From JBOFCO01 sp051646105 (GTDB taxonomy: Bacteria; Pseudomonadota; Alphaproteobacteria; Rhodobacterales; Rhodobacteraceae), in NCBI GenBank assembly GCA_051646105.1, contig JBOFCO010000075.1, positions 1 to 11,085 of the forward strand: a stretch of DNA of 11,085 bases. The letters are read 5' to 3'. The notes under the pieces were generated by a model. It made no database searches and was not told where the DNA came from. It saw nothing but the letters and a program-made list of their open reading frames with translations. Positions 1 to 7,849 of the stretch are shown one piece after another. How positions within the stretch are numbered: the stretch's first letter is position 1; the number at the start of each line of letters is the position of its first letter. The translations under genes and the position numbers were made by a program.

Positions 1-71
1 GACATGACGCCGCCCTGCCCCGCACCGCCACTGGCAAGATTTCACGCAAGGCCCTGCGTGATACCCGCTGA
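1..71 (+). CDS. AMP-forming acyl-CoA synthetase (C-terminal end, partial)
   Basis: The first 71 bases read in one frame (from base 3) as the last 22 codons of a protein ending in TGA. The peptide contains LPRTATGKISRKALR. This is the A10 signature at the very C-terminus of AMP-dependent acyl-CoA synthetases and ligases. In this family the lysine of the GK pair contacts the acyl-adenylate, is needed for the adenylation half-reaction, and is often controlled by acetylation. The substrate cannot be told from so short a tail; fatty-acid or other carboxylic-acid CoA ligases are all possible. The next gene on the same strand begins 35 bases downstream, so cotranscription is likely. The start and most of the gene lie outside the window. 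Confidence 0.75.
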   Translation, partial: HDAALPRTATGKISRKALRDTR

Positions 72-106
72 CTGCGGCATTCGATCCGCCTTTGAAAGAC
101 CCCGCC

Positions 107-748
107 ATGATCCGCCTTGACATCATTTCCGATATCGCCTGCCCCTGGTGCTATGTGGGCAAATGTTTCCTTGACCGCGCGGTGGAAGCAGCACCCGACC
201 ACCCCTTCGGCATCGAATGGCATCCGTTTCAGCTGAATCCCGACATGCCGCGCGAAGGCATGGACAGGGCGGAATACATGGCGCTGAAATTCGGCAACCC
301 CGATCAGGTGGTCCGCGTGCATGAACCGCTGCTGCGGCATGCAGAAGCGGCGGGGGCGGATTTCAACCTTGCCGCCATCACCCGAACGCCGAACACGCTG
401 GATGCGCACAGGCTGATCCACTGGGCGGGGCTGGAGGGGCGACAGACCCCGATGGTTTCCGCGCTGTTCCGCGCCTATTGGCGCGAGGGGCGCGACATCG
501 GCGATGCCACCGTTCTGGCCGATCTTGCTGCGGGCGTCGGACTGGATCGCGCAATGATCGCCCGGCTTTTGGGATCTGATGCCGACATGGCGGAAATTCA
601 GTCCCGTGACAGCAACGCCCGCGCACGTGGGGTGCAGGGTGTGCCCACCTTCATCATTGCAGACAAATACGCCGTTTCCGGTGCACAGCCCGCTGATACC
701 TGGGCAAGGATCATCGCGGAAGTCACGGAAAAAGCAGGTGAATTATGA
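107..748 (+). CDS. DsbA-family thiol oxidoreductase, FrnE-like
   Basis: This 213-residue protein has the DsbA/FrnE-type thioredoxin fold. A CPWC active site sits at residues 12-15, right after the first beta strand. A helical insertion fills the middle, and the cis-proline loop GVPTF lies at residues 178-182, followed by a GAQP turn and a C-terminal helix. FrnE-like proteins (often annotated as 2-hydroxychromene-2-carboxylate isomerase family or polyketide biosynthesis dithiol isomerases) are cytoplasmic thiol-disulfide enzymes linked to oxidative stress; no signal peptide is seen here. I prefer the ATG at 107 over an in-frame TTG at 92 because it gives the usual family N-terminus (strand, then CPWC) and has a purine stretch GAAAG 8 bases upstream. 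The stop overlaps the start of the exporter gene as ATGA, which suggests translational coupling. The natural substrate is unknown. Confidence 0.9.
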   Translation: MIRLDIISDIACPWCYVGKCFLDRAVEAAPDHPFGIEWHPFQLNPDMPREGMDRAEYMALKFGNPDQVVRVHEPLLRHAEAAGADFNLAAITRTPNTLDAHRLIHWAGLEGRQTPMVSALFRAYWREGRDIGDATVLADLAAGVGLDRAMIARLLGSDADMAEIQSRDSNARARGVQGVPTFIIADKYAVSGAQPADTWARIIAEVTEKAGEL

Positions 749-1956
749 ACGCCAGCGGTCAACGGATTTCGCAGGCAGAGTTCACGCTGCTGGTGGCGGC
801 GCTGTTCGGGCTGATGGCATTTGCCATCGACAGTCTTCTGCCGGCGCTGCCCCAAATCGGCGCGGAAATGACGCCACAGAACCTGAACCGGGCGCAGCTT
901 GTCGTCACCGCCTTTGTGCTTGGCAACGGCTTCGGCCAGGTGTTCATGGGTCCGCTGTCGGATGCTTTCGGGCGCAGGCCGGTGATCTTCGGCGGGCTCG
1001 CCGTCTATATCGTTGGCGCTGCCCTGGCGCATGAGGCAGGCAGCCTGTCGCTGCTGCTGGCCTGCCGGTTCCTGCAAGGCATCGGTGCTGCGGCGCCACG
1101 CACCGTGGGGCTTGCAGTGGTGCGCGATCTGTTCAAGGGCCGGGAAATGGCGCGGATTTCCTCGCTGGCCTTCATGTTCTTCGTCATCATTCCCGCCGTG
1201 GCCCCCTTTGTCGGGCAGGCTCTGGCCGATGCCTTTGACTGGCGGGCGATCCTGCTTTCCTACATCGCCATGGCGCTGGCGGTTGGCCTCTGGTTCGGCC
1301 TGCGCCTGACGGAAACCCTGCCTGTATCCGCGCGAATCCCGTTTCGCGCCGGAACCATCCTTGCCGCCGCGCGCGAGGTTCTGACGAACCGCATCTGCGT
1401 CGTGTATATGCTGGCGCTCAGCTTCGGCTTCGGGTCGCTGCTCAGCTACATTTCCTCTGCCCAGCAGGTCTATCAGGATGCCTTTGGCATCACCGACCGC
1501 TTTCCCGTCTATTTCGCATTCATTGCCCTGGTTTCCGGTGTCTCCGGCTTTGTAAACGCACGGCTTGTGATGCGGCACGGGATGCGCAGGCTGGCCAGTC
1601 TGGGGTTTGTATCGGTGGGTCTGGCTAGCACCGTGGCGGCGGCAATCTGGCTGACCGGCATCCTGCCGCAATCCTGGCTGTTCCCGATGTTCATGCTGTG
1701 GTCGATGGTGGTGTTCTTTGCCAACGGGCTCAGCTTCGGGAACCTGAACGCGCTGGCCATGGAACCCGTCGGTCATATTGCCGGCACCGCTTCGGCGGTG
1801 ATCGGCGCGGTTCAGACGGTGCTGTCCGTCATCCTCGCGGTGCCGGTCGGGCTGGCCTTTGACGGAACGCCACTGCCGCTGCTGCTGGCCTGCGCGGTAT
1901 TTTCAGCACTCGCCTATATGATGATCCGGCTGGACCCCAAAGGTAATGCTACATAA
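745..1956 (+). CDS. Bcr/CflA-family MFS drug efflux transporter
   Basis: This 403-residue inner-membrane protein is of normal length for a 12-helix major facilitator drug:proton antiporter. TM1 (about residues 11-32) carries an acidic residue, D29, in AIDSLLPALPQI. That is the position and context of the conserved 'DMYLPALP' element of Bcr/CflA/MdfA transporters. MFS motif A, GPLSDAFGRRP, is at residues 69-79 between TM2 and TM3. A motif-B-like segment, RFLQGIGAAAPRTVGLAVVRD, follows in TM4. Family members export compounds such as bicyclomycin, sulfonamides, chloramphenicol or dipeptides; the substrate here cannot be inferred. The start codon overlaps the stop of the FrnE-like gene by four bases, so the two are probably translated together. 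The gene converges with mfd, leaving only 10 bases between stops and no visible terminator. Confidence 0.93.
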   Translation: MNASGQRISQAEFTLLVAALFGLMAFAIDSLLPALPQIGAEMTPQNLNRAQLVVTAFVLGNGFGQVFMGPLSDAFGRRPVIFGGLAVYIVGAALAHEAGSLSLLLACRFLQGIGAAAPRTVGLAVVRDLFKGREMARISSLAFMFFVIIPAVAPFVGQALADAFDWRAILLSYIAMALAVGLWFGLRLTETLPVSARIPFRAGTILAAAREVLTNRICVVYMLALSFGFGSLLSYISSAQQVYQDAFGITDRFPVYFAFIALVSGVSGFVNARLVMRHGMRRLASLGFVSVGLASTVAAAIWLTGILPQSWLFPMFMLWSMVVFFANGLSFGNLNALAMEPVGHIAGTASAVIGAVQTVLSVILAVPVGLAFDGTPLPLLLACAVFSALAYMMIRLDPKGNAT

Positions 1957-1966
1957 GAAATACCGC

Positions 1967-4900
1967 TTAAGATTTTGCCTTTGCAGACTTTTTTGATGCC
2001 AAGGCCTGTTCCGCCAGATCGCGGGCGATACCGAACGCGCCGCGTATGCGGTCGGCCTCGGTGGCCCAGTCGCGGCGGATGATGATCTTGTTGTCCTTGA
2101 TCTTCGCCTCGCCCTTCTGCGCCGCCAGAAATTCGACCAGCCCGGCAGGGTTGGCGAACCTGTCCTGATAGAACTGAACCGTTGCACCCTTTGGCCCGCC
2201 GTCCAGCCGGGCGATCCCGGCCTTCTTGCACAGCGCCTTGATGCGGATAACCAGCATCAGCGTGTTCACCTCGCGCGGAAGCGCGCCGAAACGGTCGATC
2301 AGTTCGGCTGCGAAACCTTCCATCTCGACCTTCGTGGTCAGCGCCGACAGGCGGCGGTAAAGCCCCAGCCGCACGTCAAGATCGGGCACGTAATCCTCGG
2401 GGATCAGCACCGGAACGCCCAGATTGATCTGCGGCGCCCACTGATCATCGCCACCGGACAGCCCGTCGATTTCCCCCGACCGGATGCGGGCGATCGTCTC
2501 CTCCAGCATGTGCTGGTACAGTTCATAGCCGACTTCGCTGATATGGCCCGACTGTTCCTCGCCCAGAATGTTGCCGGCACCGCGAATGTCCAGATCCTGA
2601 CTGGCCAGGCTGAACCCGGCGCCAAGGCTTTCCATACTGCCCAGAAGCCGCAGGCGCTTTTGCGCGGCGGGGGTCAGCGGCGCGCGGGGCTTCGTCGTCA
2701 GGTAGCAATAGGCGCGTGTCTTCGACCGCCCCACCCGGCCCCGGATCTGGTAAAGCTGGCTGATGCCGAACATGTCGGCGCGGTGCACGATCATGGTGTT
2801 GGCGGTAGGAATATCCAGCCCGCTTTCGATGATCGTGGTCGACAGCAGCACATCATACTTGCCGTCATAGAAGGCGTTCATCCGGTCTTCCAGTTCCCCC
2901 GCCGCCATCTGGCCATGGGCAATCACCACCGAAACCTCGGGCACCTCGTCGCGCAGGAATTCCTCGATCTCCGGCAGGTCAGCGATGCGCGGCACCACAA
3001 AGAACGACTGCCCGCCGCGATAGTGTTCGCGCAGCAGCGCCTCGCGCAACGTTACACGGTCGAATTCGGAAACATAGGTGCGGATCGCCAGCCGGTCCAC
3101 CGGCGGGGTGCCGATGATCGACAGATCGCGCACCCCCGTCAGCGACAGTTGCAGGGTGCGGGGGATCGGCGTCGCGGTCAGCGTCAGCACATGGATTTCC
3201 GACCGCAGTTCCTTCAGCCGTTCCTTGTGCTGCACGCCGAAATGCTGTTCCTCGTCCACCACCAGCAGGCCGAGATTGCGGAATTTCACCTGATTGGCCA
3301 GAACCGCATGGGTGCCGATGACGATGTCGACCGTGCCGTCCGCGATCCCGGTGCGTGTATCCGCGGCCTCTTTCGCGGAAACGAAGCGCGAAAGCTGACG
3401 TATCTTCAGAGGAAAGCCCCGGAACCTCTCGGAAAAGCTGCGGAAATGCTGCCGCGCCAGCAGCGTTGTCGGCGCAATCACCGCCACCTGAACACCGGTC
3501 ATCGCCGCGACAAACGCCGCACGCATCGCAACTTCCGTCTTGCCGAAGCCGACATCGCCCACAACCAGCCGGTCCATCGGCATCCCGGCGGAAAGATCGG
3601 CCAGCACATCGCCGATGGCAGAAAGCTGGTCGTCGGTTTCCTGATAGGGAAAGCGGGCGGAAAAGGATTCCCAGATTTCCGGCGGGGGTTCCAGAACCGG
3701 GGCGCGGCGCAACTGTCGTTCCGCGGCGATGCGGATCAGCCTGTCGGCGATCTGGCGGATACGCTCCTTCAGTCGGGCCTTCTTGGCCTGCCAGGCACCG
3801 CCGCCCAGCCGGTCAAGCAAGCCTTCCTCATGCCCATAGCGGCTGAGAAGCTCGATATTCTCTACCGGCAGATACAGCCGGTCGCCGCCGGCATATTCCA
3901 GCGCCACGCATTCATGCGGCGCGCCAAGCGCGGTGATGGTCTCCAGTCCCTTGTAGCGGCCGACGCCGTGATCGACATGCACGACCAGATCACCCGGCGA
4001 CAGGCTTTGCGCCTCGGTCAGGAAGTTTTCGGCCTTGCGCCGCTTCTTGGGGGCGCGGATCAGCCGGTCGCCCAGAACGTCCTGTTCCGCGATCACCGTC
4101 AGCCCGTCGCCCTCGAACCCCGCTTCCAGCGGCCAGACCGCCAAGTGCAGCCCCGTCTTCGCCGGGCCAAGCCCGCGGATGTCGGAAACCGGCTGCGCCG
4201 CACGCATTCCTTCATCCGCCAGCAGCCCGGTCAGCCTTTCGCGCGCGCCTTCGGAATAACTGGCGACGATCACCGCCCCTTCGCGCAGCTTCACGCCAAT
4301 ATGGTCGGCCAATGCCCCGAAAAGGCTGACATTTTCCAACTGCCGCTCGGCCGAGAAATTGCGCCCGATCCGCCCGCCGGCATCCAGCATTCCCGGTCCC
4401 GGCGCCTGCGGAAGCGGGCTGAGTTGCAGCAGCCGATGTTGCGCCACCGCCGCTTCCCACGCCGCATCGTCCATATAGAGCAGCCCCGGTGCGCAGGGCT
4501 TGTAAACGGTATCGCCGCGCCCCTTGGCGGCCAGCGCATCGCGCCGGGCGTCATACTGATCCACCAGCGCGTCCCAGCGGGACAGGCGCGCGGGCGTCAC
4601 CTGATCGTCCAGCATCACGGCTGCACCGGGCAGATAGTCGAACAGGGTTTCCAGCCGCTCGTGAAAGAACGGCAGCCAGTGTTCCATGCCCTGATGCTTG
4701 CGCCCCGCACTGACCGCTTCATAGAGCGGGTCGTCGGTCCCCGCCGCGCCGAATTCCAGCCGGTAGTTCTGACGGAACCGGGTGATCGCGGCCTCGTCCA
4801 GAATGACTTCCGACACCGGGGCCAGCTCGACGACCGACAGCTTTTCCACCGTGCGCTGGGTCGCGGCATCAAAGCGCCGCGCACCGTCAAGAACATCGCC

Positions 4901-5446
4901 AAAGAAATCCAGCCGCACCGGACCCAGCCCGCCCGGCGGATAGATATCGACAATGCCGCCGCGCAGGGCGTAATCGCCAGGTTCCGTCACAGTCGAGGTG
5001 GCGGAAAAGCCCATGCGCACCAGAAAGTTGCGCAACGCGGCTTCATCAACCCTTTGCCCCACGCGCGCGGCAAACGCGGCGTCGCGCAGCACGTCGCGCG
5101 CAGGCAGGCGTTGCGTGGCGGCATTCAGCGTGGTCAGCAGGACGAACGGCCCCGGCATGCCATGGGCCAGCGCCGCCAGTGTCGCCATCCGGGCCGCTGC
5201 CACCTCTGGATTGGGGGACATGCGATCATAGGGCAGGCAGTCCCAGGCCGGAAAGGTCAGCACCACCGCATCCGGTGCAAAAAAGGCCAGCGCGGCGCGC
5301 ATCGCCTCCATCCGCTTGTCGTCGCGGGCGATGTGAACGACCGGCCCCGGACCGCGTGCCAGTTCCCGCGCCAGAAGATGCGCATCGAACCCCTCTGGCG
5401 CGCCGCCAAGGGTCAGCTTTTCGGATGTGGACACGGGCCTGCTCAT
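1967..5446 (-). CDS. mfd: Transcription-repair coupling factor Mfd
   Basis: Mfd displaces RNA polymerase stalled at DNA lesions using ATP-driven translocation, and recruits UvrA to start nucleotide excision repair. The 1159-residue length is close to the roughly 1150 of E. coli Mfd. The N-terminal third is the UvrB-like part that binds UvrA. The RNA-polymerase-interacting, CarD-like domain begins near residue 485 (GDLVVHVDHGVGRYKG). The RecG-like SF2 motor follows: Walker A GDVGFGKT at 630-637, Walker B DEEQ at 731-734, motif III TATPIP at 757-762, and motif VI QIRGRVGR at 900-907. A C-terminal TRCF domain spans about 1000-1130. All motor motifs are intact. The ATG at 5446 lacks a clear Shine-Dalgarno sequence. 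A codirectional membrane-protein gene ends 45 bases upstream. The opposite strand has long open frames that are shadows of this gene. Confidence 0.98.
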   Translation of the reverse strand: MSRPVSTSEKLTLGGAPEGFDAHLLARELARGPGPVVHIARDDKRMEAMRAALAFFAPDAVVLTFPAWDCLPYDRMSPNPEVAAARMATLAALAHGMPGPFVLLTTLNAATQRLPARDVLRDAAFAARVGQRVDEAALRNFLVRMGFSATSTVTEPGDYALRGGIVDIYPPGGLGPVRLDFFGDVLDGARRFDAATQRTVEKLSVVELAPVSEVILDEAAITRFRQNYRLEFGAAGTDDPLYEAVSAGRKHQGMEHWLPFFHERLETLFDYLPGAAVMLDDQVTPARLSRWDALVDQYDARRDALAAKGRGDTVYKPCAPGLLYMDDAAWEAAVAQHRLLQLSPLPQAPGPGMLDAGGRIGRNFSAERQLENVSLFGALADHIGVKLREGAVIVASYSEGARERLTGLLADEGMRAAQPVSDIRGLGPAKTGLHLAVWPLEAGFEGDGLTVIAEQDVLGDRLIRAPKKRRKAENFLTEAQSLSPGDLVVHVDHGVGRYKGLETITALGAPHECVALEYAGGDRLYLPVENIELLSRYGHEEGLLDRLGGGAWQAKKARLKERIRQIADRLIRIAAERQLRRAPVLEPPPEIWESFSARFPYQETDDQLSAIGDVLADLSAGMPMDRLVVGDVGFGKTEVAMRAAFVAAMTGVQVAVIAPTTLLARQHFRSFSERFRGFPLKIRQLSRFVSAKEAADTRTGIADGTVDIVIGTHAVLANQVKFRNLGLLVVDEEQHFGVQHKERLKELRSEIHVLTLTATPIPRTLQLSLTGVRDLSIIGTPPVDRLAIRTYVSEFDRVTLREALLREHYRGGQSFFVVPRIADLPEIEEFLRDEVPEVSVVIAHGQMAAGELEDRMNAFYDGKYDVLLSTTIIESGLDIPTANTMIVHRADMFGISQLYQIRGRVGRSKTRAYCYLTTKPRAPLTPAAQKRLRLLGSMESLGAGFSLASQDLDIRGAGNILGEEQSGHISEVGYELYQHMLEETIARIRSGEIDGLSGGDDQWAPQINLGVPVLIPEDYVPDLDVRLGLYRRLSALTTKVEMEGFAAELIDRFGALPREVNTLMLVIRIKALCKKAGIARLDGGPKGATVQFYQDRFANPAGLVEFLAAQKGEAKIKDNKIIIRRDWATEADRIRGAFGIARDLAEQALASKKSAKAKS

Positions 5447-5453
5447 CCGCGCT

Positions 5454-5481
5454 GACGTAAAGGGCCGGGCGGCAATGTCAA
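5454..5481 (-). promoter_or_regulatory. Possible mfd promoter (perfect -35, weak -10)
   Basis: On the minus strand, between the upstream membrane-protein gene and mfd, there is a perfect sigma70-type -35 box TTGACA (5476-5481). A 16-base spacer leads to a weak -10, TACGTC (5454-5459). Transcription would then begin about at the mfd ATG (5446), giving a leaderless or nearly leaderless message. That fits the lack of a ribosome-binding site before mfd. The -10 matches the consensus poorly, although degenerate -10 boxes are common in this group, so the call is tentative. Confidence 0.3.
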
Positions 5482-5491
5482 CCGGCTGTGC

Positions 5492-6019
5492 TTACCTTCC
5501 CAGCACGCCAAGCTGCATGTTCTGGAACATGCCCCAGAAGGCAGTGACGAAAATCGCCAGCATCCCGATCGCTTGTGTCCAGAACCTGTGCACGCCCAGA
5601 CGCCTGCGCAGGACTTCTCCCGTGGCACCGCTTTCAGCGATGCCGTGGGCGGTGTGGACACTCAGCCCGCCGACCAGCACCATGGGAAAGATCAGCAGGA
5701 ACACCGCCTGGGCGAATTCCATCCAGTACCACCAGCCCAGCAAGCCCAGCATGGTCAGCACGAAAAATGCGATGCCCAGCAGCCACAGCCCCGAAACGCC
5801 GGTGATGTAAAGGATACGTCCGACATTGATCCGCACCATCGCTTCCATGTCGGCCTCGGCCTGACCGCCGTTGCGCTTTGCCCGCACCACCATGTCATAG
5901 GGCACCCCCAGCACCCAGTGCGATGCTGTCGACCACATGACCGCCAGCGCGATCCAATACCACAGATTGGAAAACGACCGCATGTCGATCAGTTCGAATA
6001 CGGTCTGATACCAGTCCAC
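5492..6019 (-). CDS. Trp-rich four-helix membrane protein, function unknown
   Basis: This 175-residue inner-membrane protein has four likely membrane helices (about residues 18-38, 70-95, 100-120 and 147-165). A charged stretch between helices 1 and 2 includes RAKRNGG. It holds 11 tryptophans, including GWWYW at 95-99, a conserved-looking HxxH-type pair (H122, H125), and no cysteine. I recall close homologues in Rhodobacterales named 'component of SufBCD complex'. Nothing in this sequence supports a role in Fe-S assembly, and the lack of cysteine rules out thiol ligands. I chose the GTG at 6019 because it begins the MDWYQTVFELIDMRSFSNLW block that I recall as the usual N-terminus. A GTG at 6055 would add 12 residues. 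The gene lies 45 bases upstream of mfd in the same direction, so the two may be cotranscribed, and it diverges from hemB. Confidence 0.8.
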   Translation of the reverse strand: MDWYQTVFELIDMRSFSNLWYWIALAVMWSTASHWVLGVPYDMVVRAKRNGGQAEADMEAMVRINVGRILYITGVSGLWLLGIAFFVLTMLGLLGWWYWMEFAQAVFLLIFPMVLVGGLSVHTAHGIAESGATGEVLRRRLGVHRFWTQAIGMLAIFVTAFWGMFQNMQLGVLGR

Positions 6020-6146
6020 GTGTGCGCCTGCCCAAAAGTCGATCCGGCGCGACACTAGCCGCCCCGTGCGGCGGTTTCCACCCTTGAGCCGCGCAAATTT
6101 CCATGTCAGGCCTAAAGTCCTGCCACAAAGGCCGCTTTGCTGCCGA

Positions 6147-6153
6147 AAGGTGA
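6147..6153 (+). promoter_or_regulatory. Ribosome-binding site of hemB
   Basis: AAGGTGA lies 6 bases before the ATG at 6160. It is a good Shine-Dalgarno match and fixes the hemB start. Confidence 0.75.
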
Positions 6154-6159
6154 ACGACG

Positions 6160-7155
<996 letters not shown>

Positions 7156-7170
7156 GGCTGCTTAGGGCTG

Positions 7171-7199
7171 GTGACAGGCCCCGCGTTCTGTTCTATATA
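7171..7199 (+). promoter_or_regulatory. Promoter of the SYLF lipoprotein gene
   Basis: GTGACA (7171-7176, five of six matches to the -35 consensus) is separated by exactly 17 bases from TATATA (7194-7199), a -10-like box in an otherwise GC-rich region. Transcription would start near 7206, leaving a leader of about 55 bases before the ATG at 7261. This is the best sigma70-type promoter in the window. It lies just after the hemB stop, so the two downstream genes probably form their own unit. Confidence 0.6.
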
Positions 7200-7208
7200 T
7201 GGTTGTGA

Positions 7209-7226
7209 TCGGTCGGATAAGACCGA
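7209..7226 (+). repeat. Inverted repeat at the start of the SYLF leader
   Basis: TCGGTC (7209-7214) and GACCGA (7221-7226) are perfect 6-base arms around GGATAA. The repeat begins about 10 bases after the -10 box, so it would lie at the very 5' end of the transcript. It could be a repressor operator or a 5' stem-loop that stabilises the message. No T-run follows, so it is not an intrinsic terminator. Confidence 0.4.
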
Positions 7227-7260
7227 CATGAGGCAGAGCCACAGCAGAACAGGGCAGATC

Positions 7261-7818
7261 ATGACAGACATTTCCAGACGCGGACTTATCCTGACCGGCG
7301 GGTCGGCCCTGACGCTGGCCGCCTGCGGCAATGGCATCGGCGGCAATGGCGGGCCACGGCTGGATGCCCGTGTTGATGCCACCCGGCGCTATTTGCTGTC
7401 GAACTATCCCGACACTGCCAATCTGGAACAGAACGCTGCAGGCGTTCTGTACATGCCGCTGGTGACAGAGGCCGGTTTCGGCTTTGGCGGATCCTTCGGT
7501 CAGGGCGCGCTGCGCATCGACAATGCCACCGTCGACTACTATTCGGCCACCCGCGCCAGTTTCGGATTGCAGATCGGGGCGCAGCAATATGCCCATGCGC
7601 TGTTCTTCATGACCCCCGACGCGCTGGAACGGTTCCGCACCGATCAGGGTTGGGCCGTGGGCGCCGATGTGAAATATGCCCTGCCCGACAAGGGTGGCGA
7701 GCTTGGCTTTGACACCACGACCGTCCTTTCGCCGGTGGTGGCGCTGGTCTTCGGTCAGGCGGGCGCGCTGGTCGGTGCCACGCTGGAAGGCACGAAATAT
7801 ACGCGGATCATTCCGTAA
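7261..7818 (+). CDS. SYLF/YSC84-domain lipoprotein
   Basis: This 185-residue protein is probably exported and lipid-anchored. The N-terminus has a twin-arginine-like stretch SRRGLIL (residues 5-11), a short hydrophobic core and a lipobox LAAC with C22 as the acylated cysteine. A Gly/Asn-rich linker follows (23-31). The rest, from about residue 38, matches the SYLF (YSC84-related) domain: GVLYMPLVTEAGFGFGGSFGQGAL, then SFGLQIGAQQYAHALFFMT, then a glycine/alanine-rich C-terminal part. Bacterial members are mostly uncharacterised periplasmic lipoproteins; in eukaryotes the domain binds lipid and actin. The ATG at 7261 has AGGG 6 bases upstream and gives a normal signal peptide. An in-frame ATG at 7228 would add 11 polar residues and is less likely. 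The sulfotransferase gene starts 31 bases after the stop, probably in the same transcript. Confidence 0.88.
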   Translation: MTDISRRGLILTGGSALTLAACGNGIGGNGGPRLDARVDATRRYLLSNYPDTANLEQNAAGVLYMPLVTEAGFGFGGSFGQGALRIDNATVDYYSATRASFGLQIGAQQYAHALFFMTPDALERFRTDQGWAVGADVKYALPDKGGELGFDTTTVLSPVVALVFGQAGALVGATLEGTKYTRIIP

Positions 7819-7821
7819 GTG

Positions 7822-7842
7822 CCCAACGGACCGGTTGGGGGG
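7822..7842 (+). promoter_or_regulatory. Hairpin overlapping the sulfotransferase ribosome-binding site
   Basis: CCCAAC (7822-7827) and GTTGGG (7834-7839) form a perfect 6-base stem with a 6-base loop. It starts 3 bases after the SYLF stop codon. The right arm shares three bases with the G-run (7837-7842) that serves as the only ribosome-binding site for the GTG at 7850. The stem could therefore hide the site until it is opened, for instance by ribosomes finishing the upstream gene. No T-run follows, so it is not a terminator. Confidence 0.4.
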
Positions 7843-7849
7843 TCTTCGC

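Noticed and set aside
92..106. TTG at 92 as the start of the thiol oxidoreductase
   Set aside because: It would add five residues before the usual N-terminus, while the ATG at 107 has a purine-rich site at good spacing.
598..1776. A 392-codon open frame on the minus strand opposite the thiol oxidoreductase and exporter genes
   Set aside because: Its composition is biased and low in complexity, and it crosses two well-supported genes. It is a codon-bias shadow.
1957..1966. A bidirectional terminator between the converging exporter and mfd genes
   Set aside because: The gap is only 10 bases, and neither strand shows a GC stem with a T-run nearby.
2510..5455. A 981-codon open frame on the plus strand opposite mfd
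   Set aside because: It lies wholly antisense to a certain mfd gene. Its translation is rich in Arg, Gln, His and Pro with no recognisable domain, as expected for the mirror frame of a GC-rich gene. It has no convincing ribosome-binding site.
6084..6097. TTGAGCCGCGCAAA upstream of hemB as an FNR/FnrL-type site
   Set aside because: FnrL sites read TTGAT-N4-ATCAA. Only the first four bases fit and the second half is wrong, so no site is called.
6126..6139. CAAAG-GCCG-CTTTG hairpin just before the hemB ribosome-binding site
   Set aside because: The stem is only 5 bases and does not extend. It leaves the ribosome-binding site free and has no T-run, so chance is the simpler explanation.
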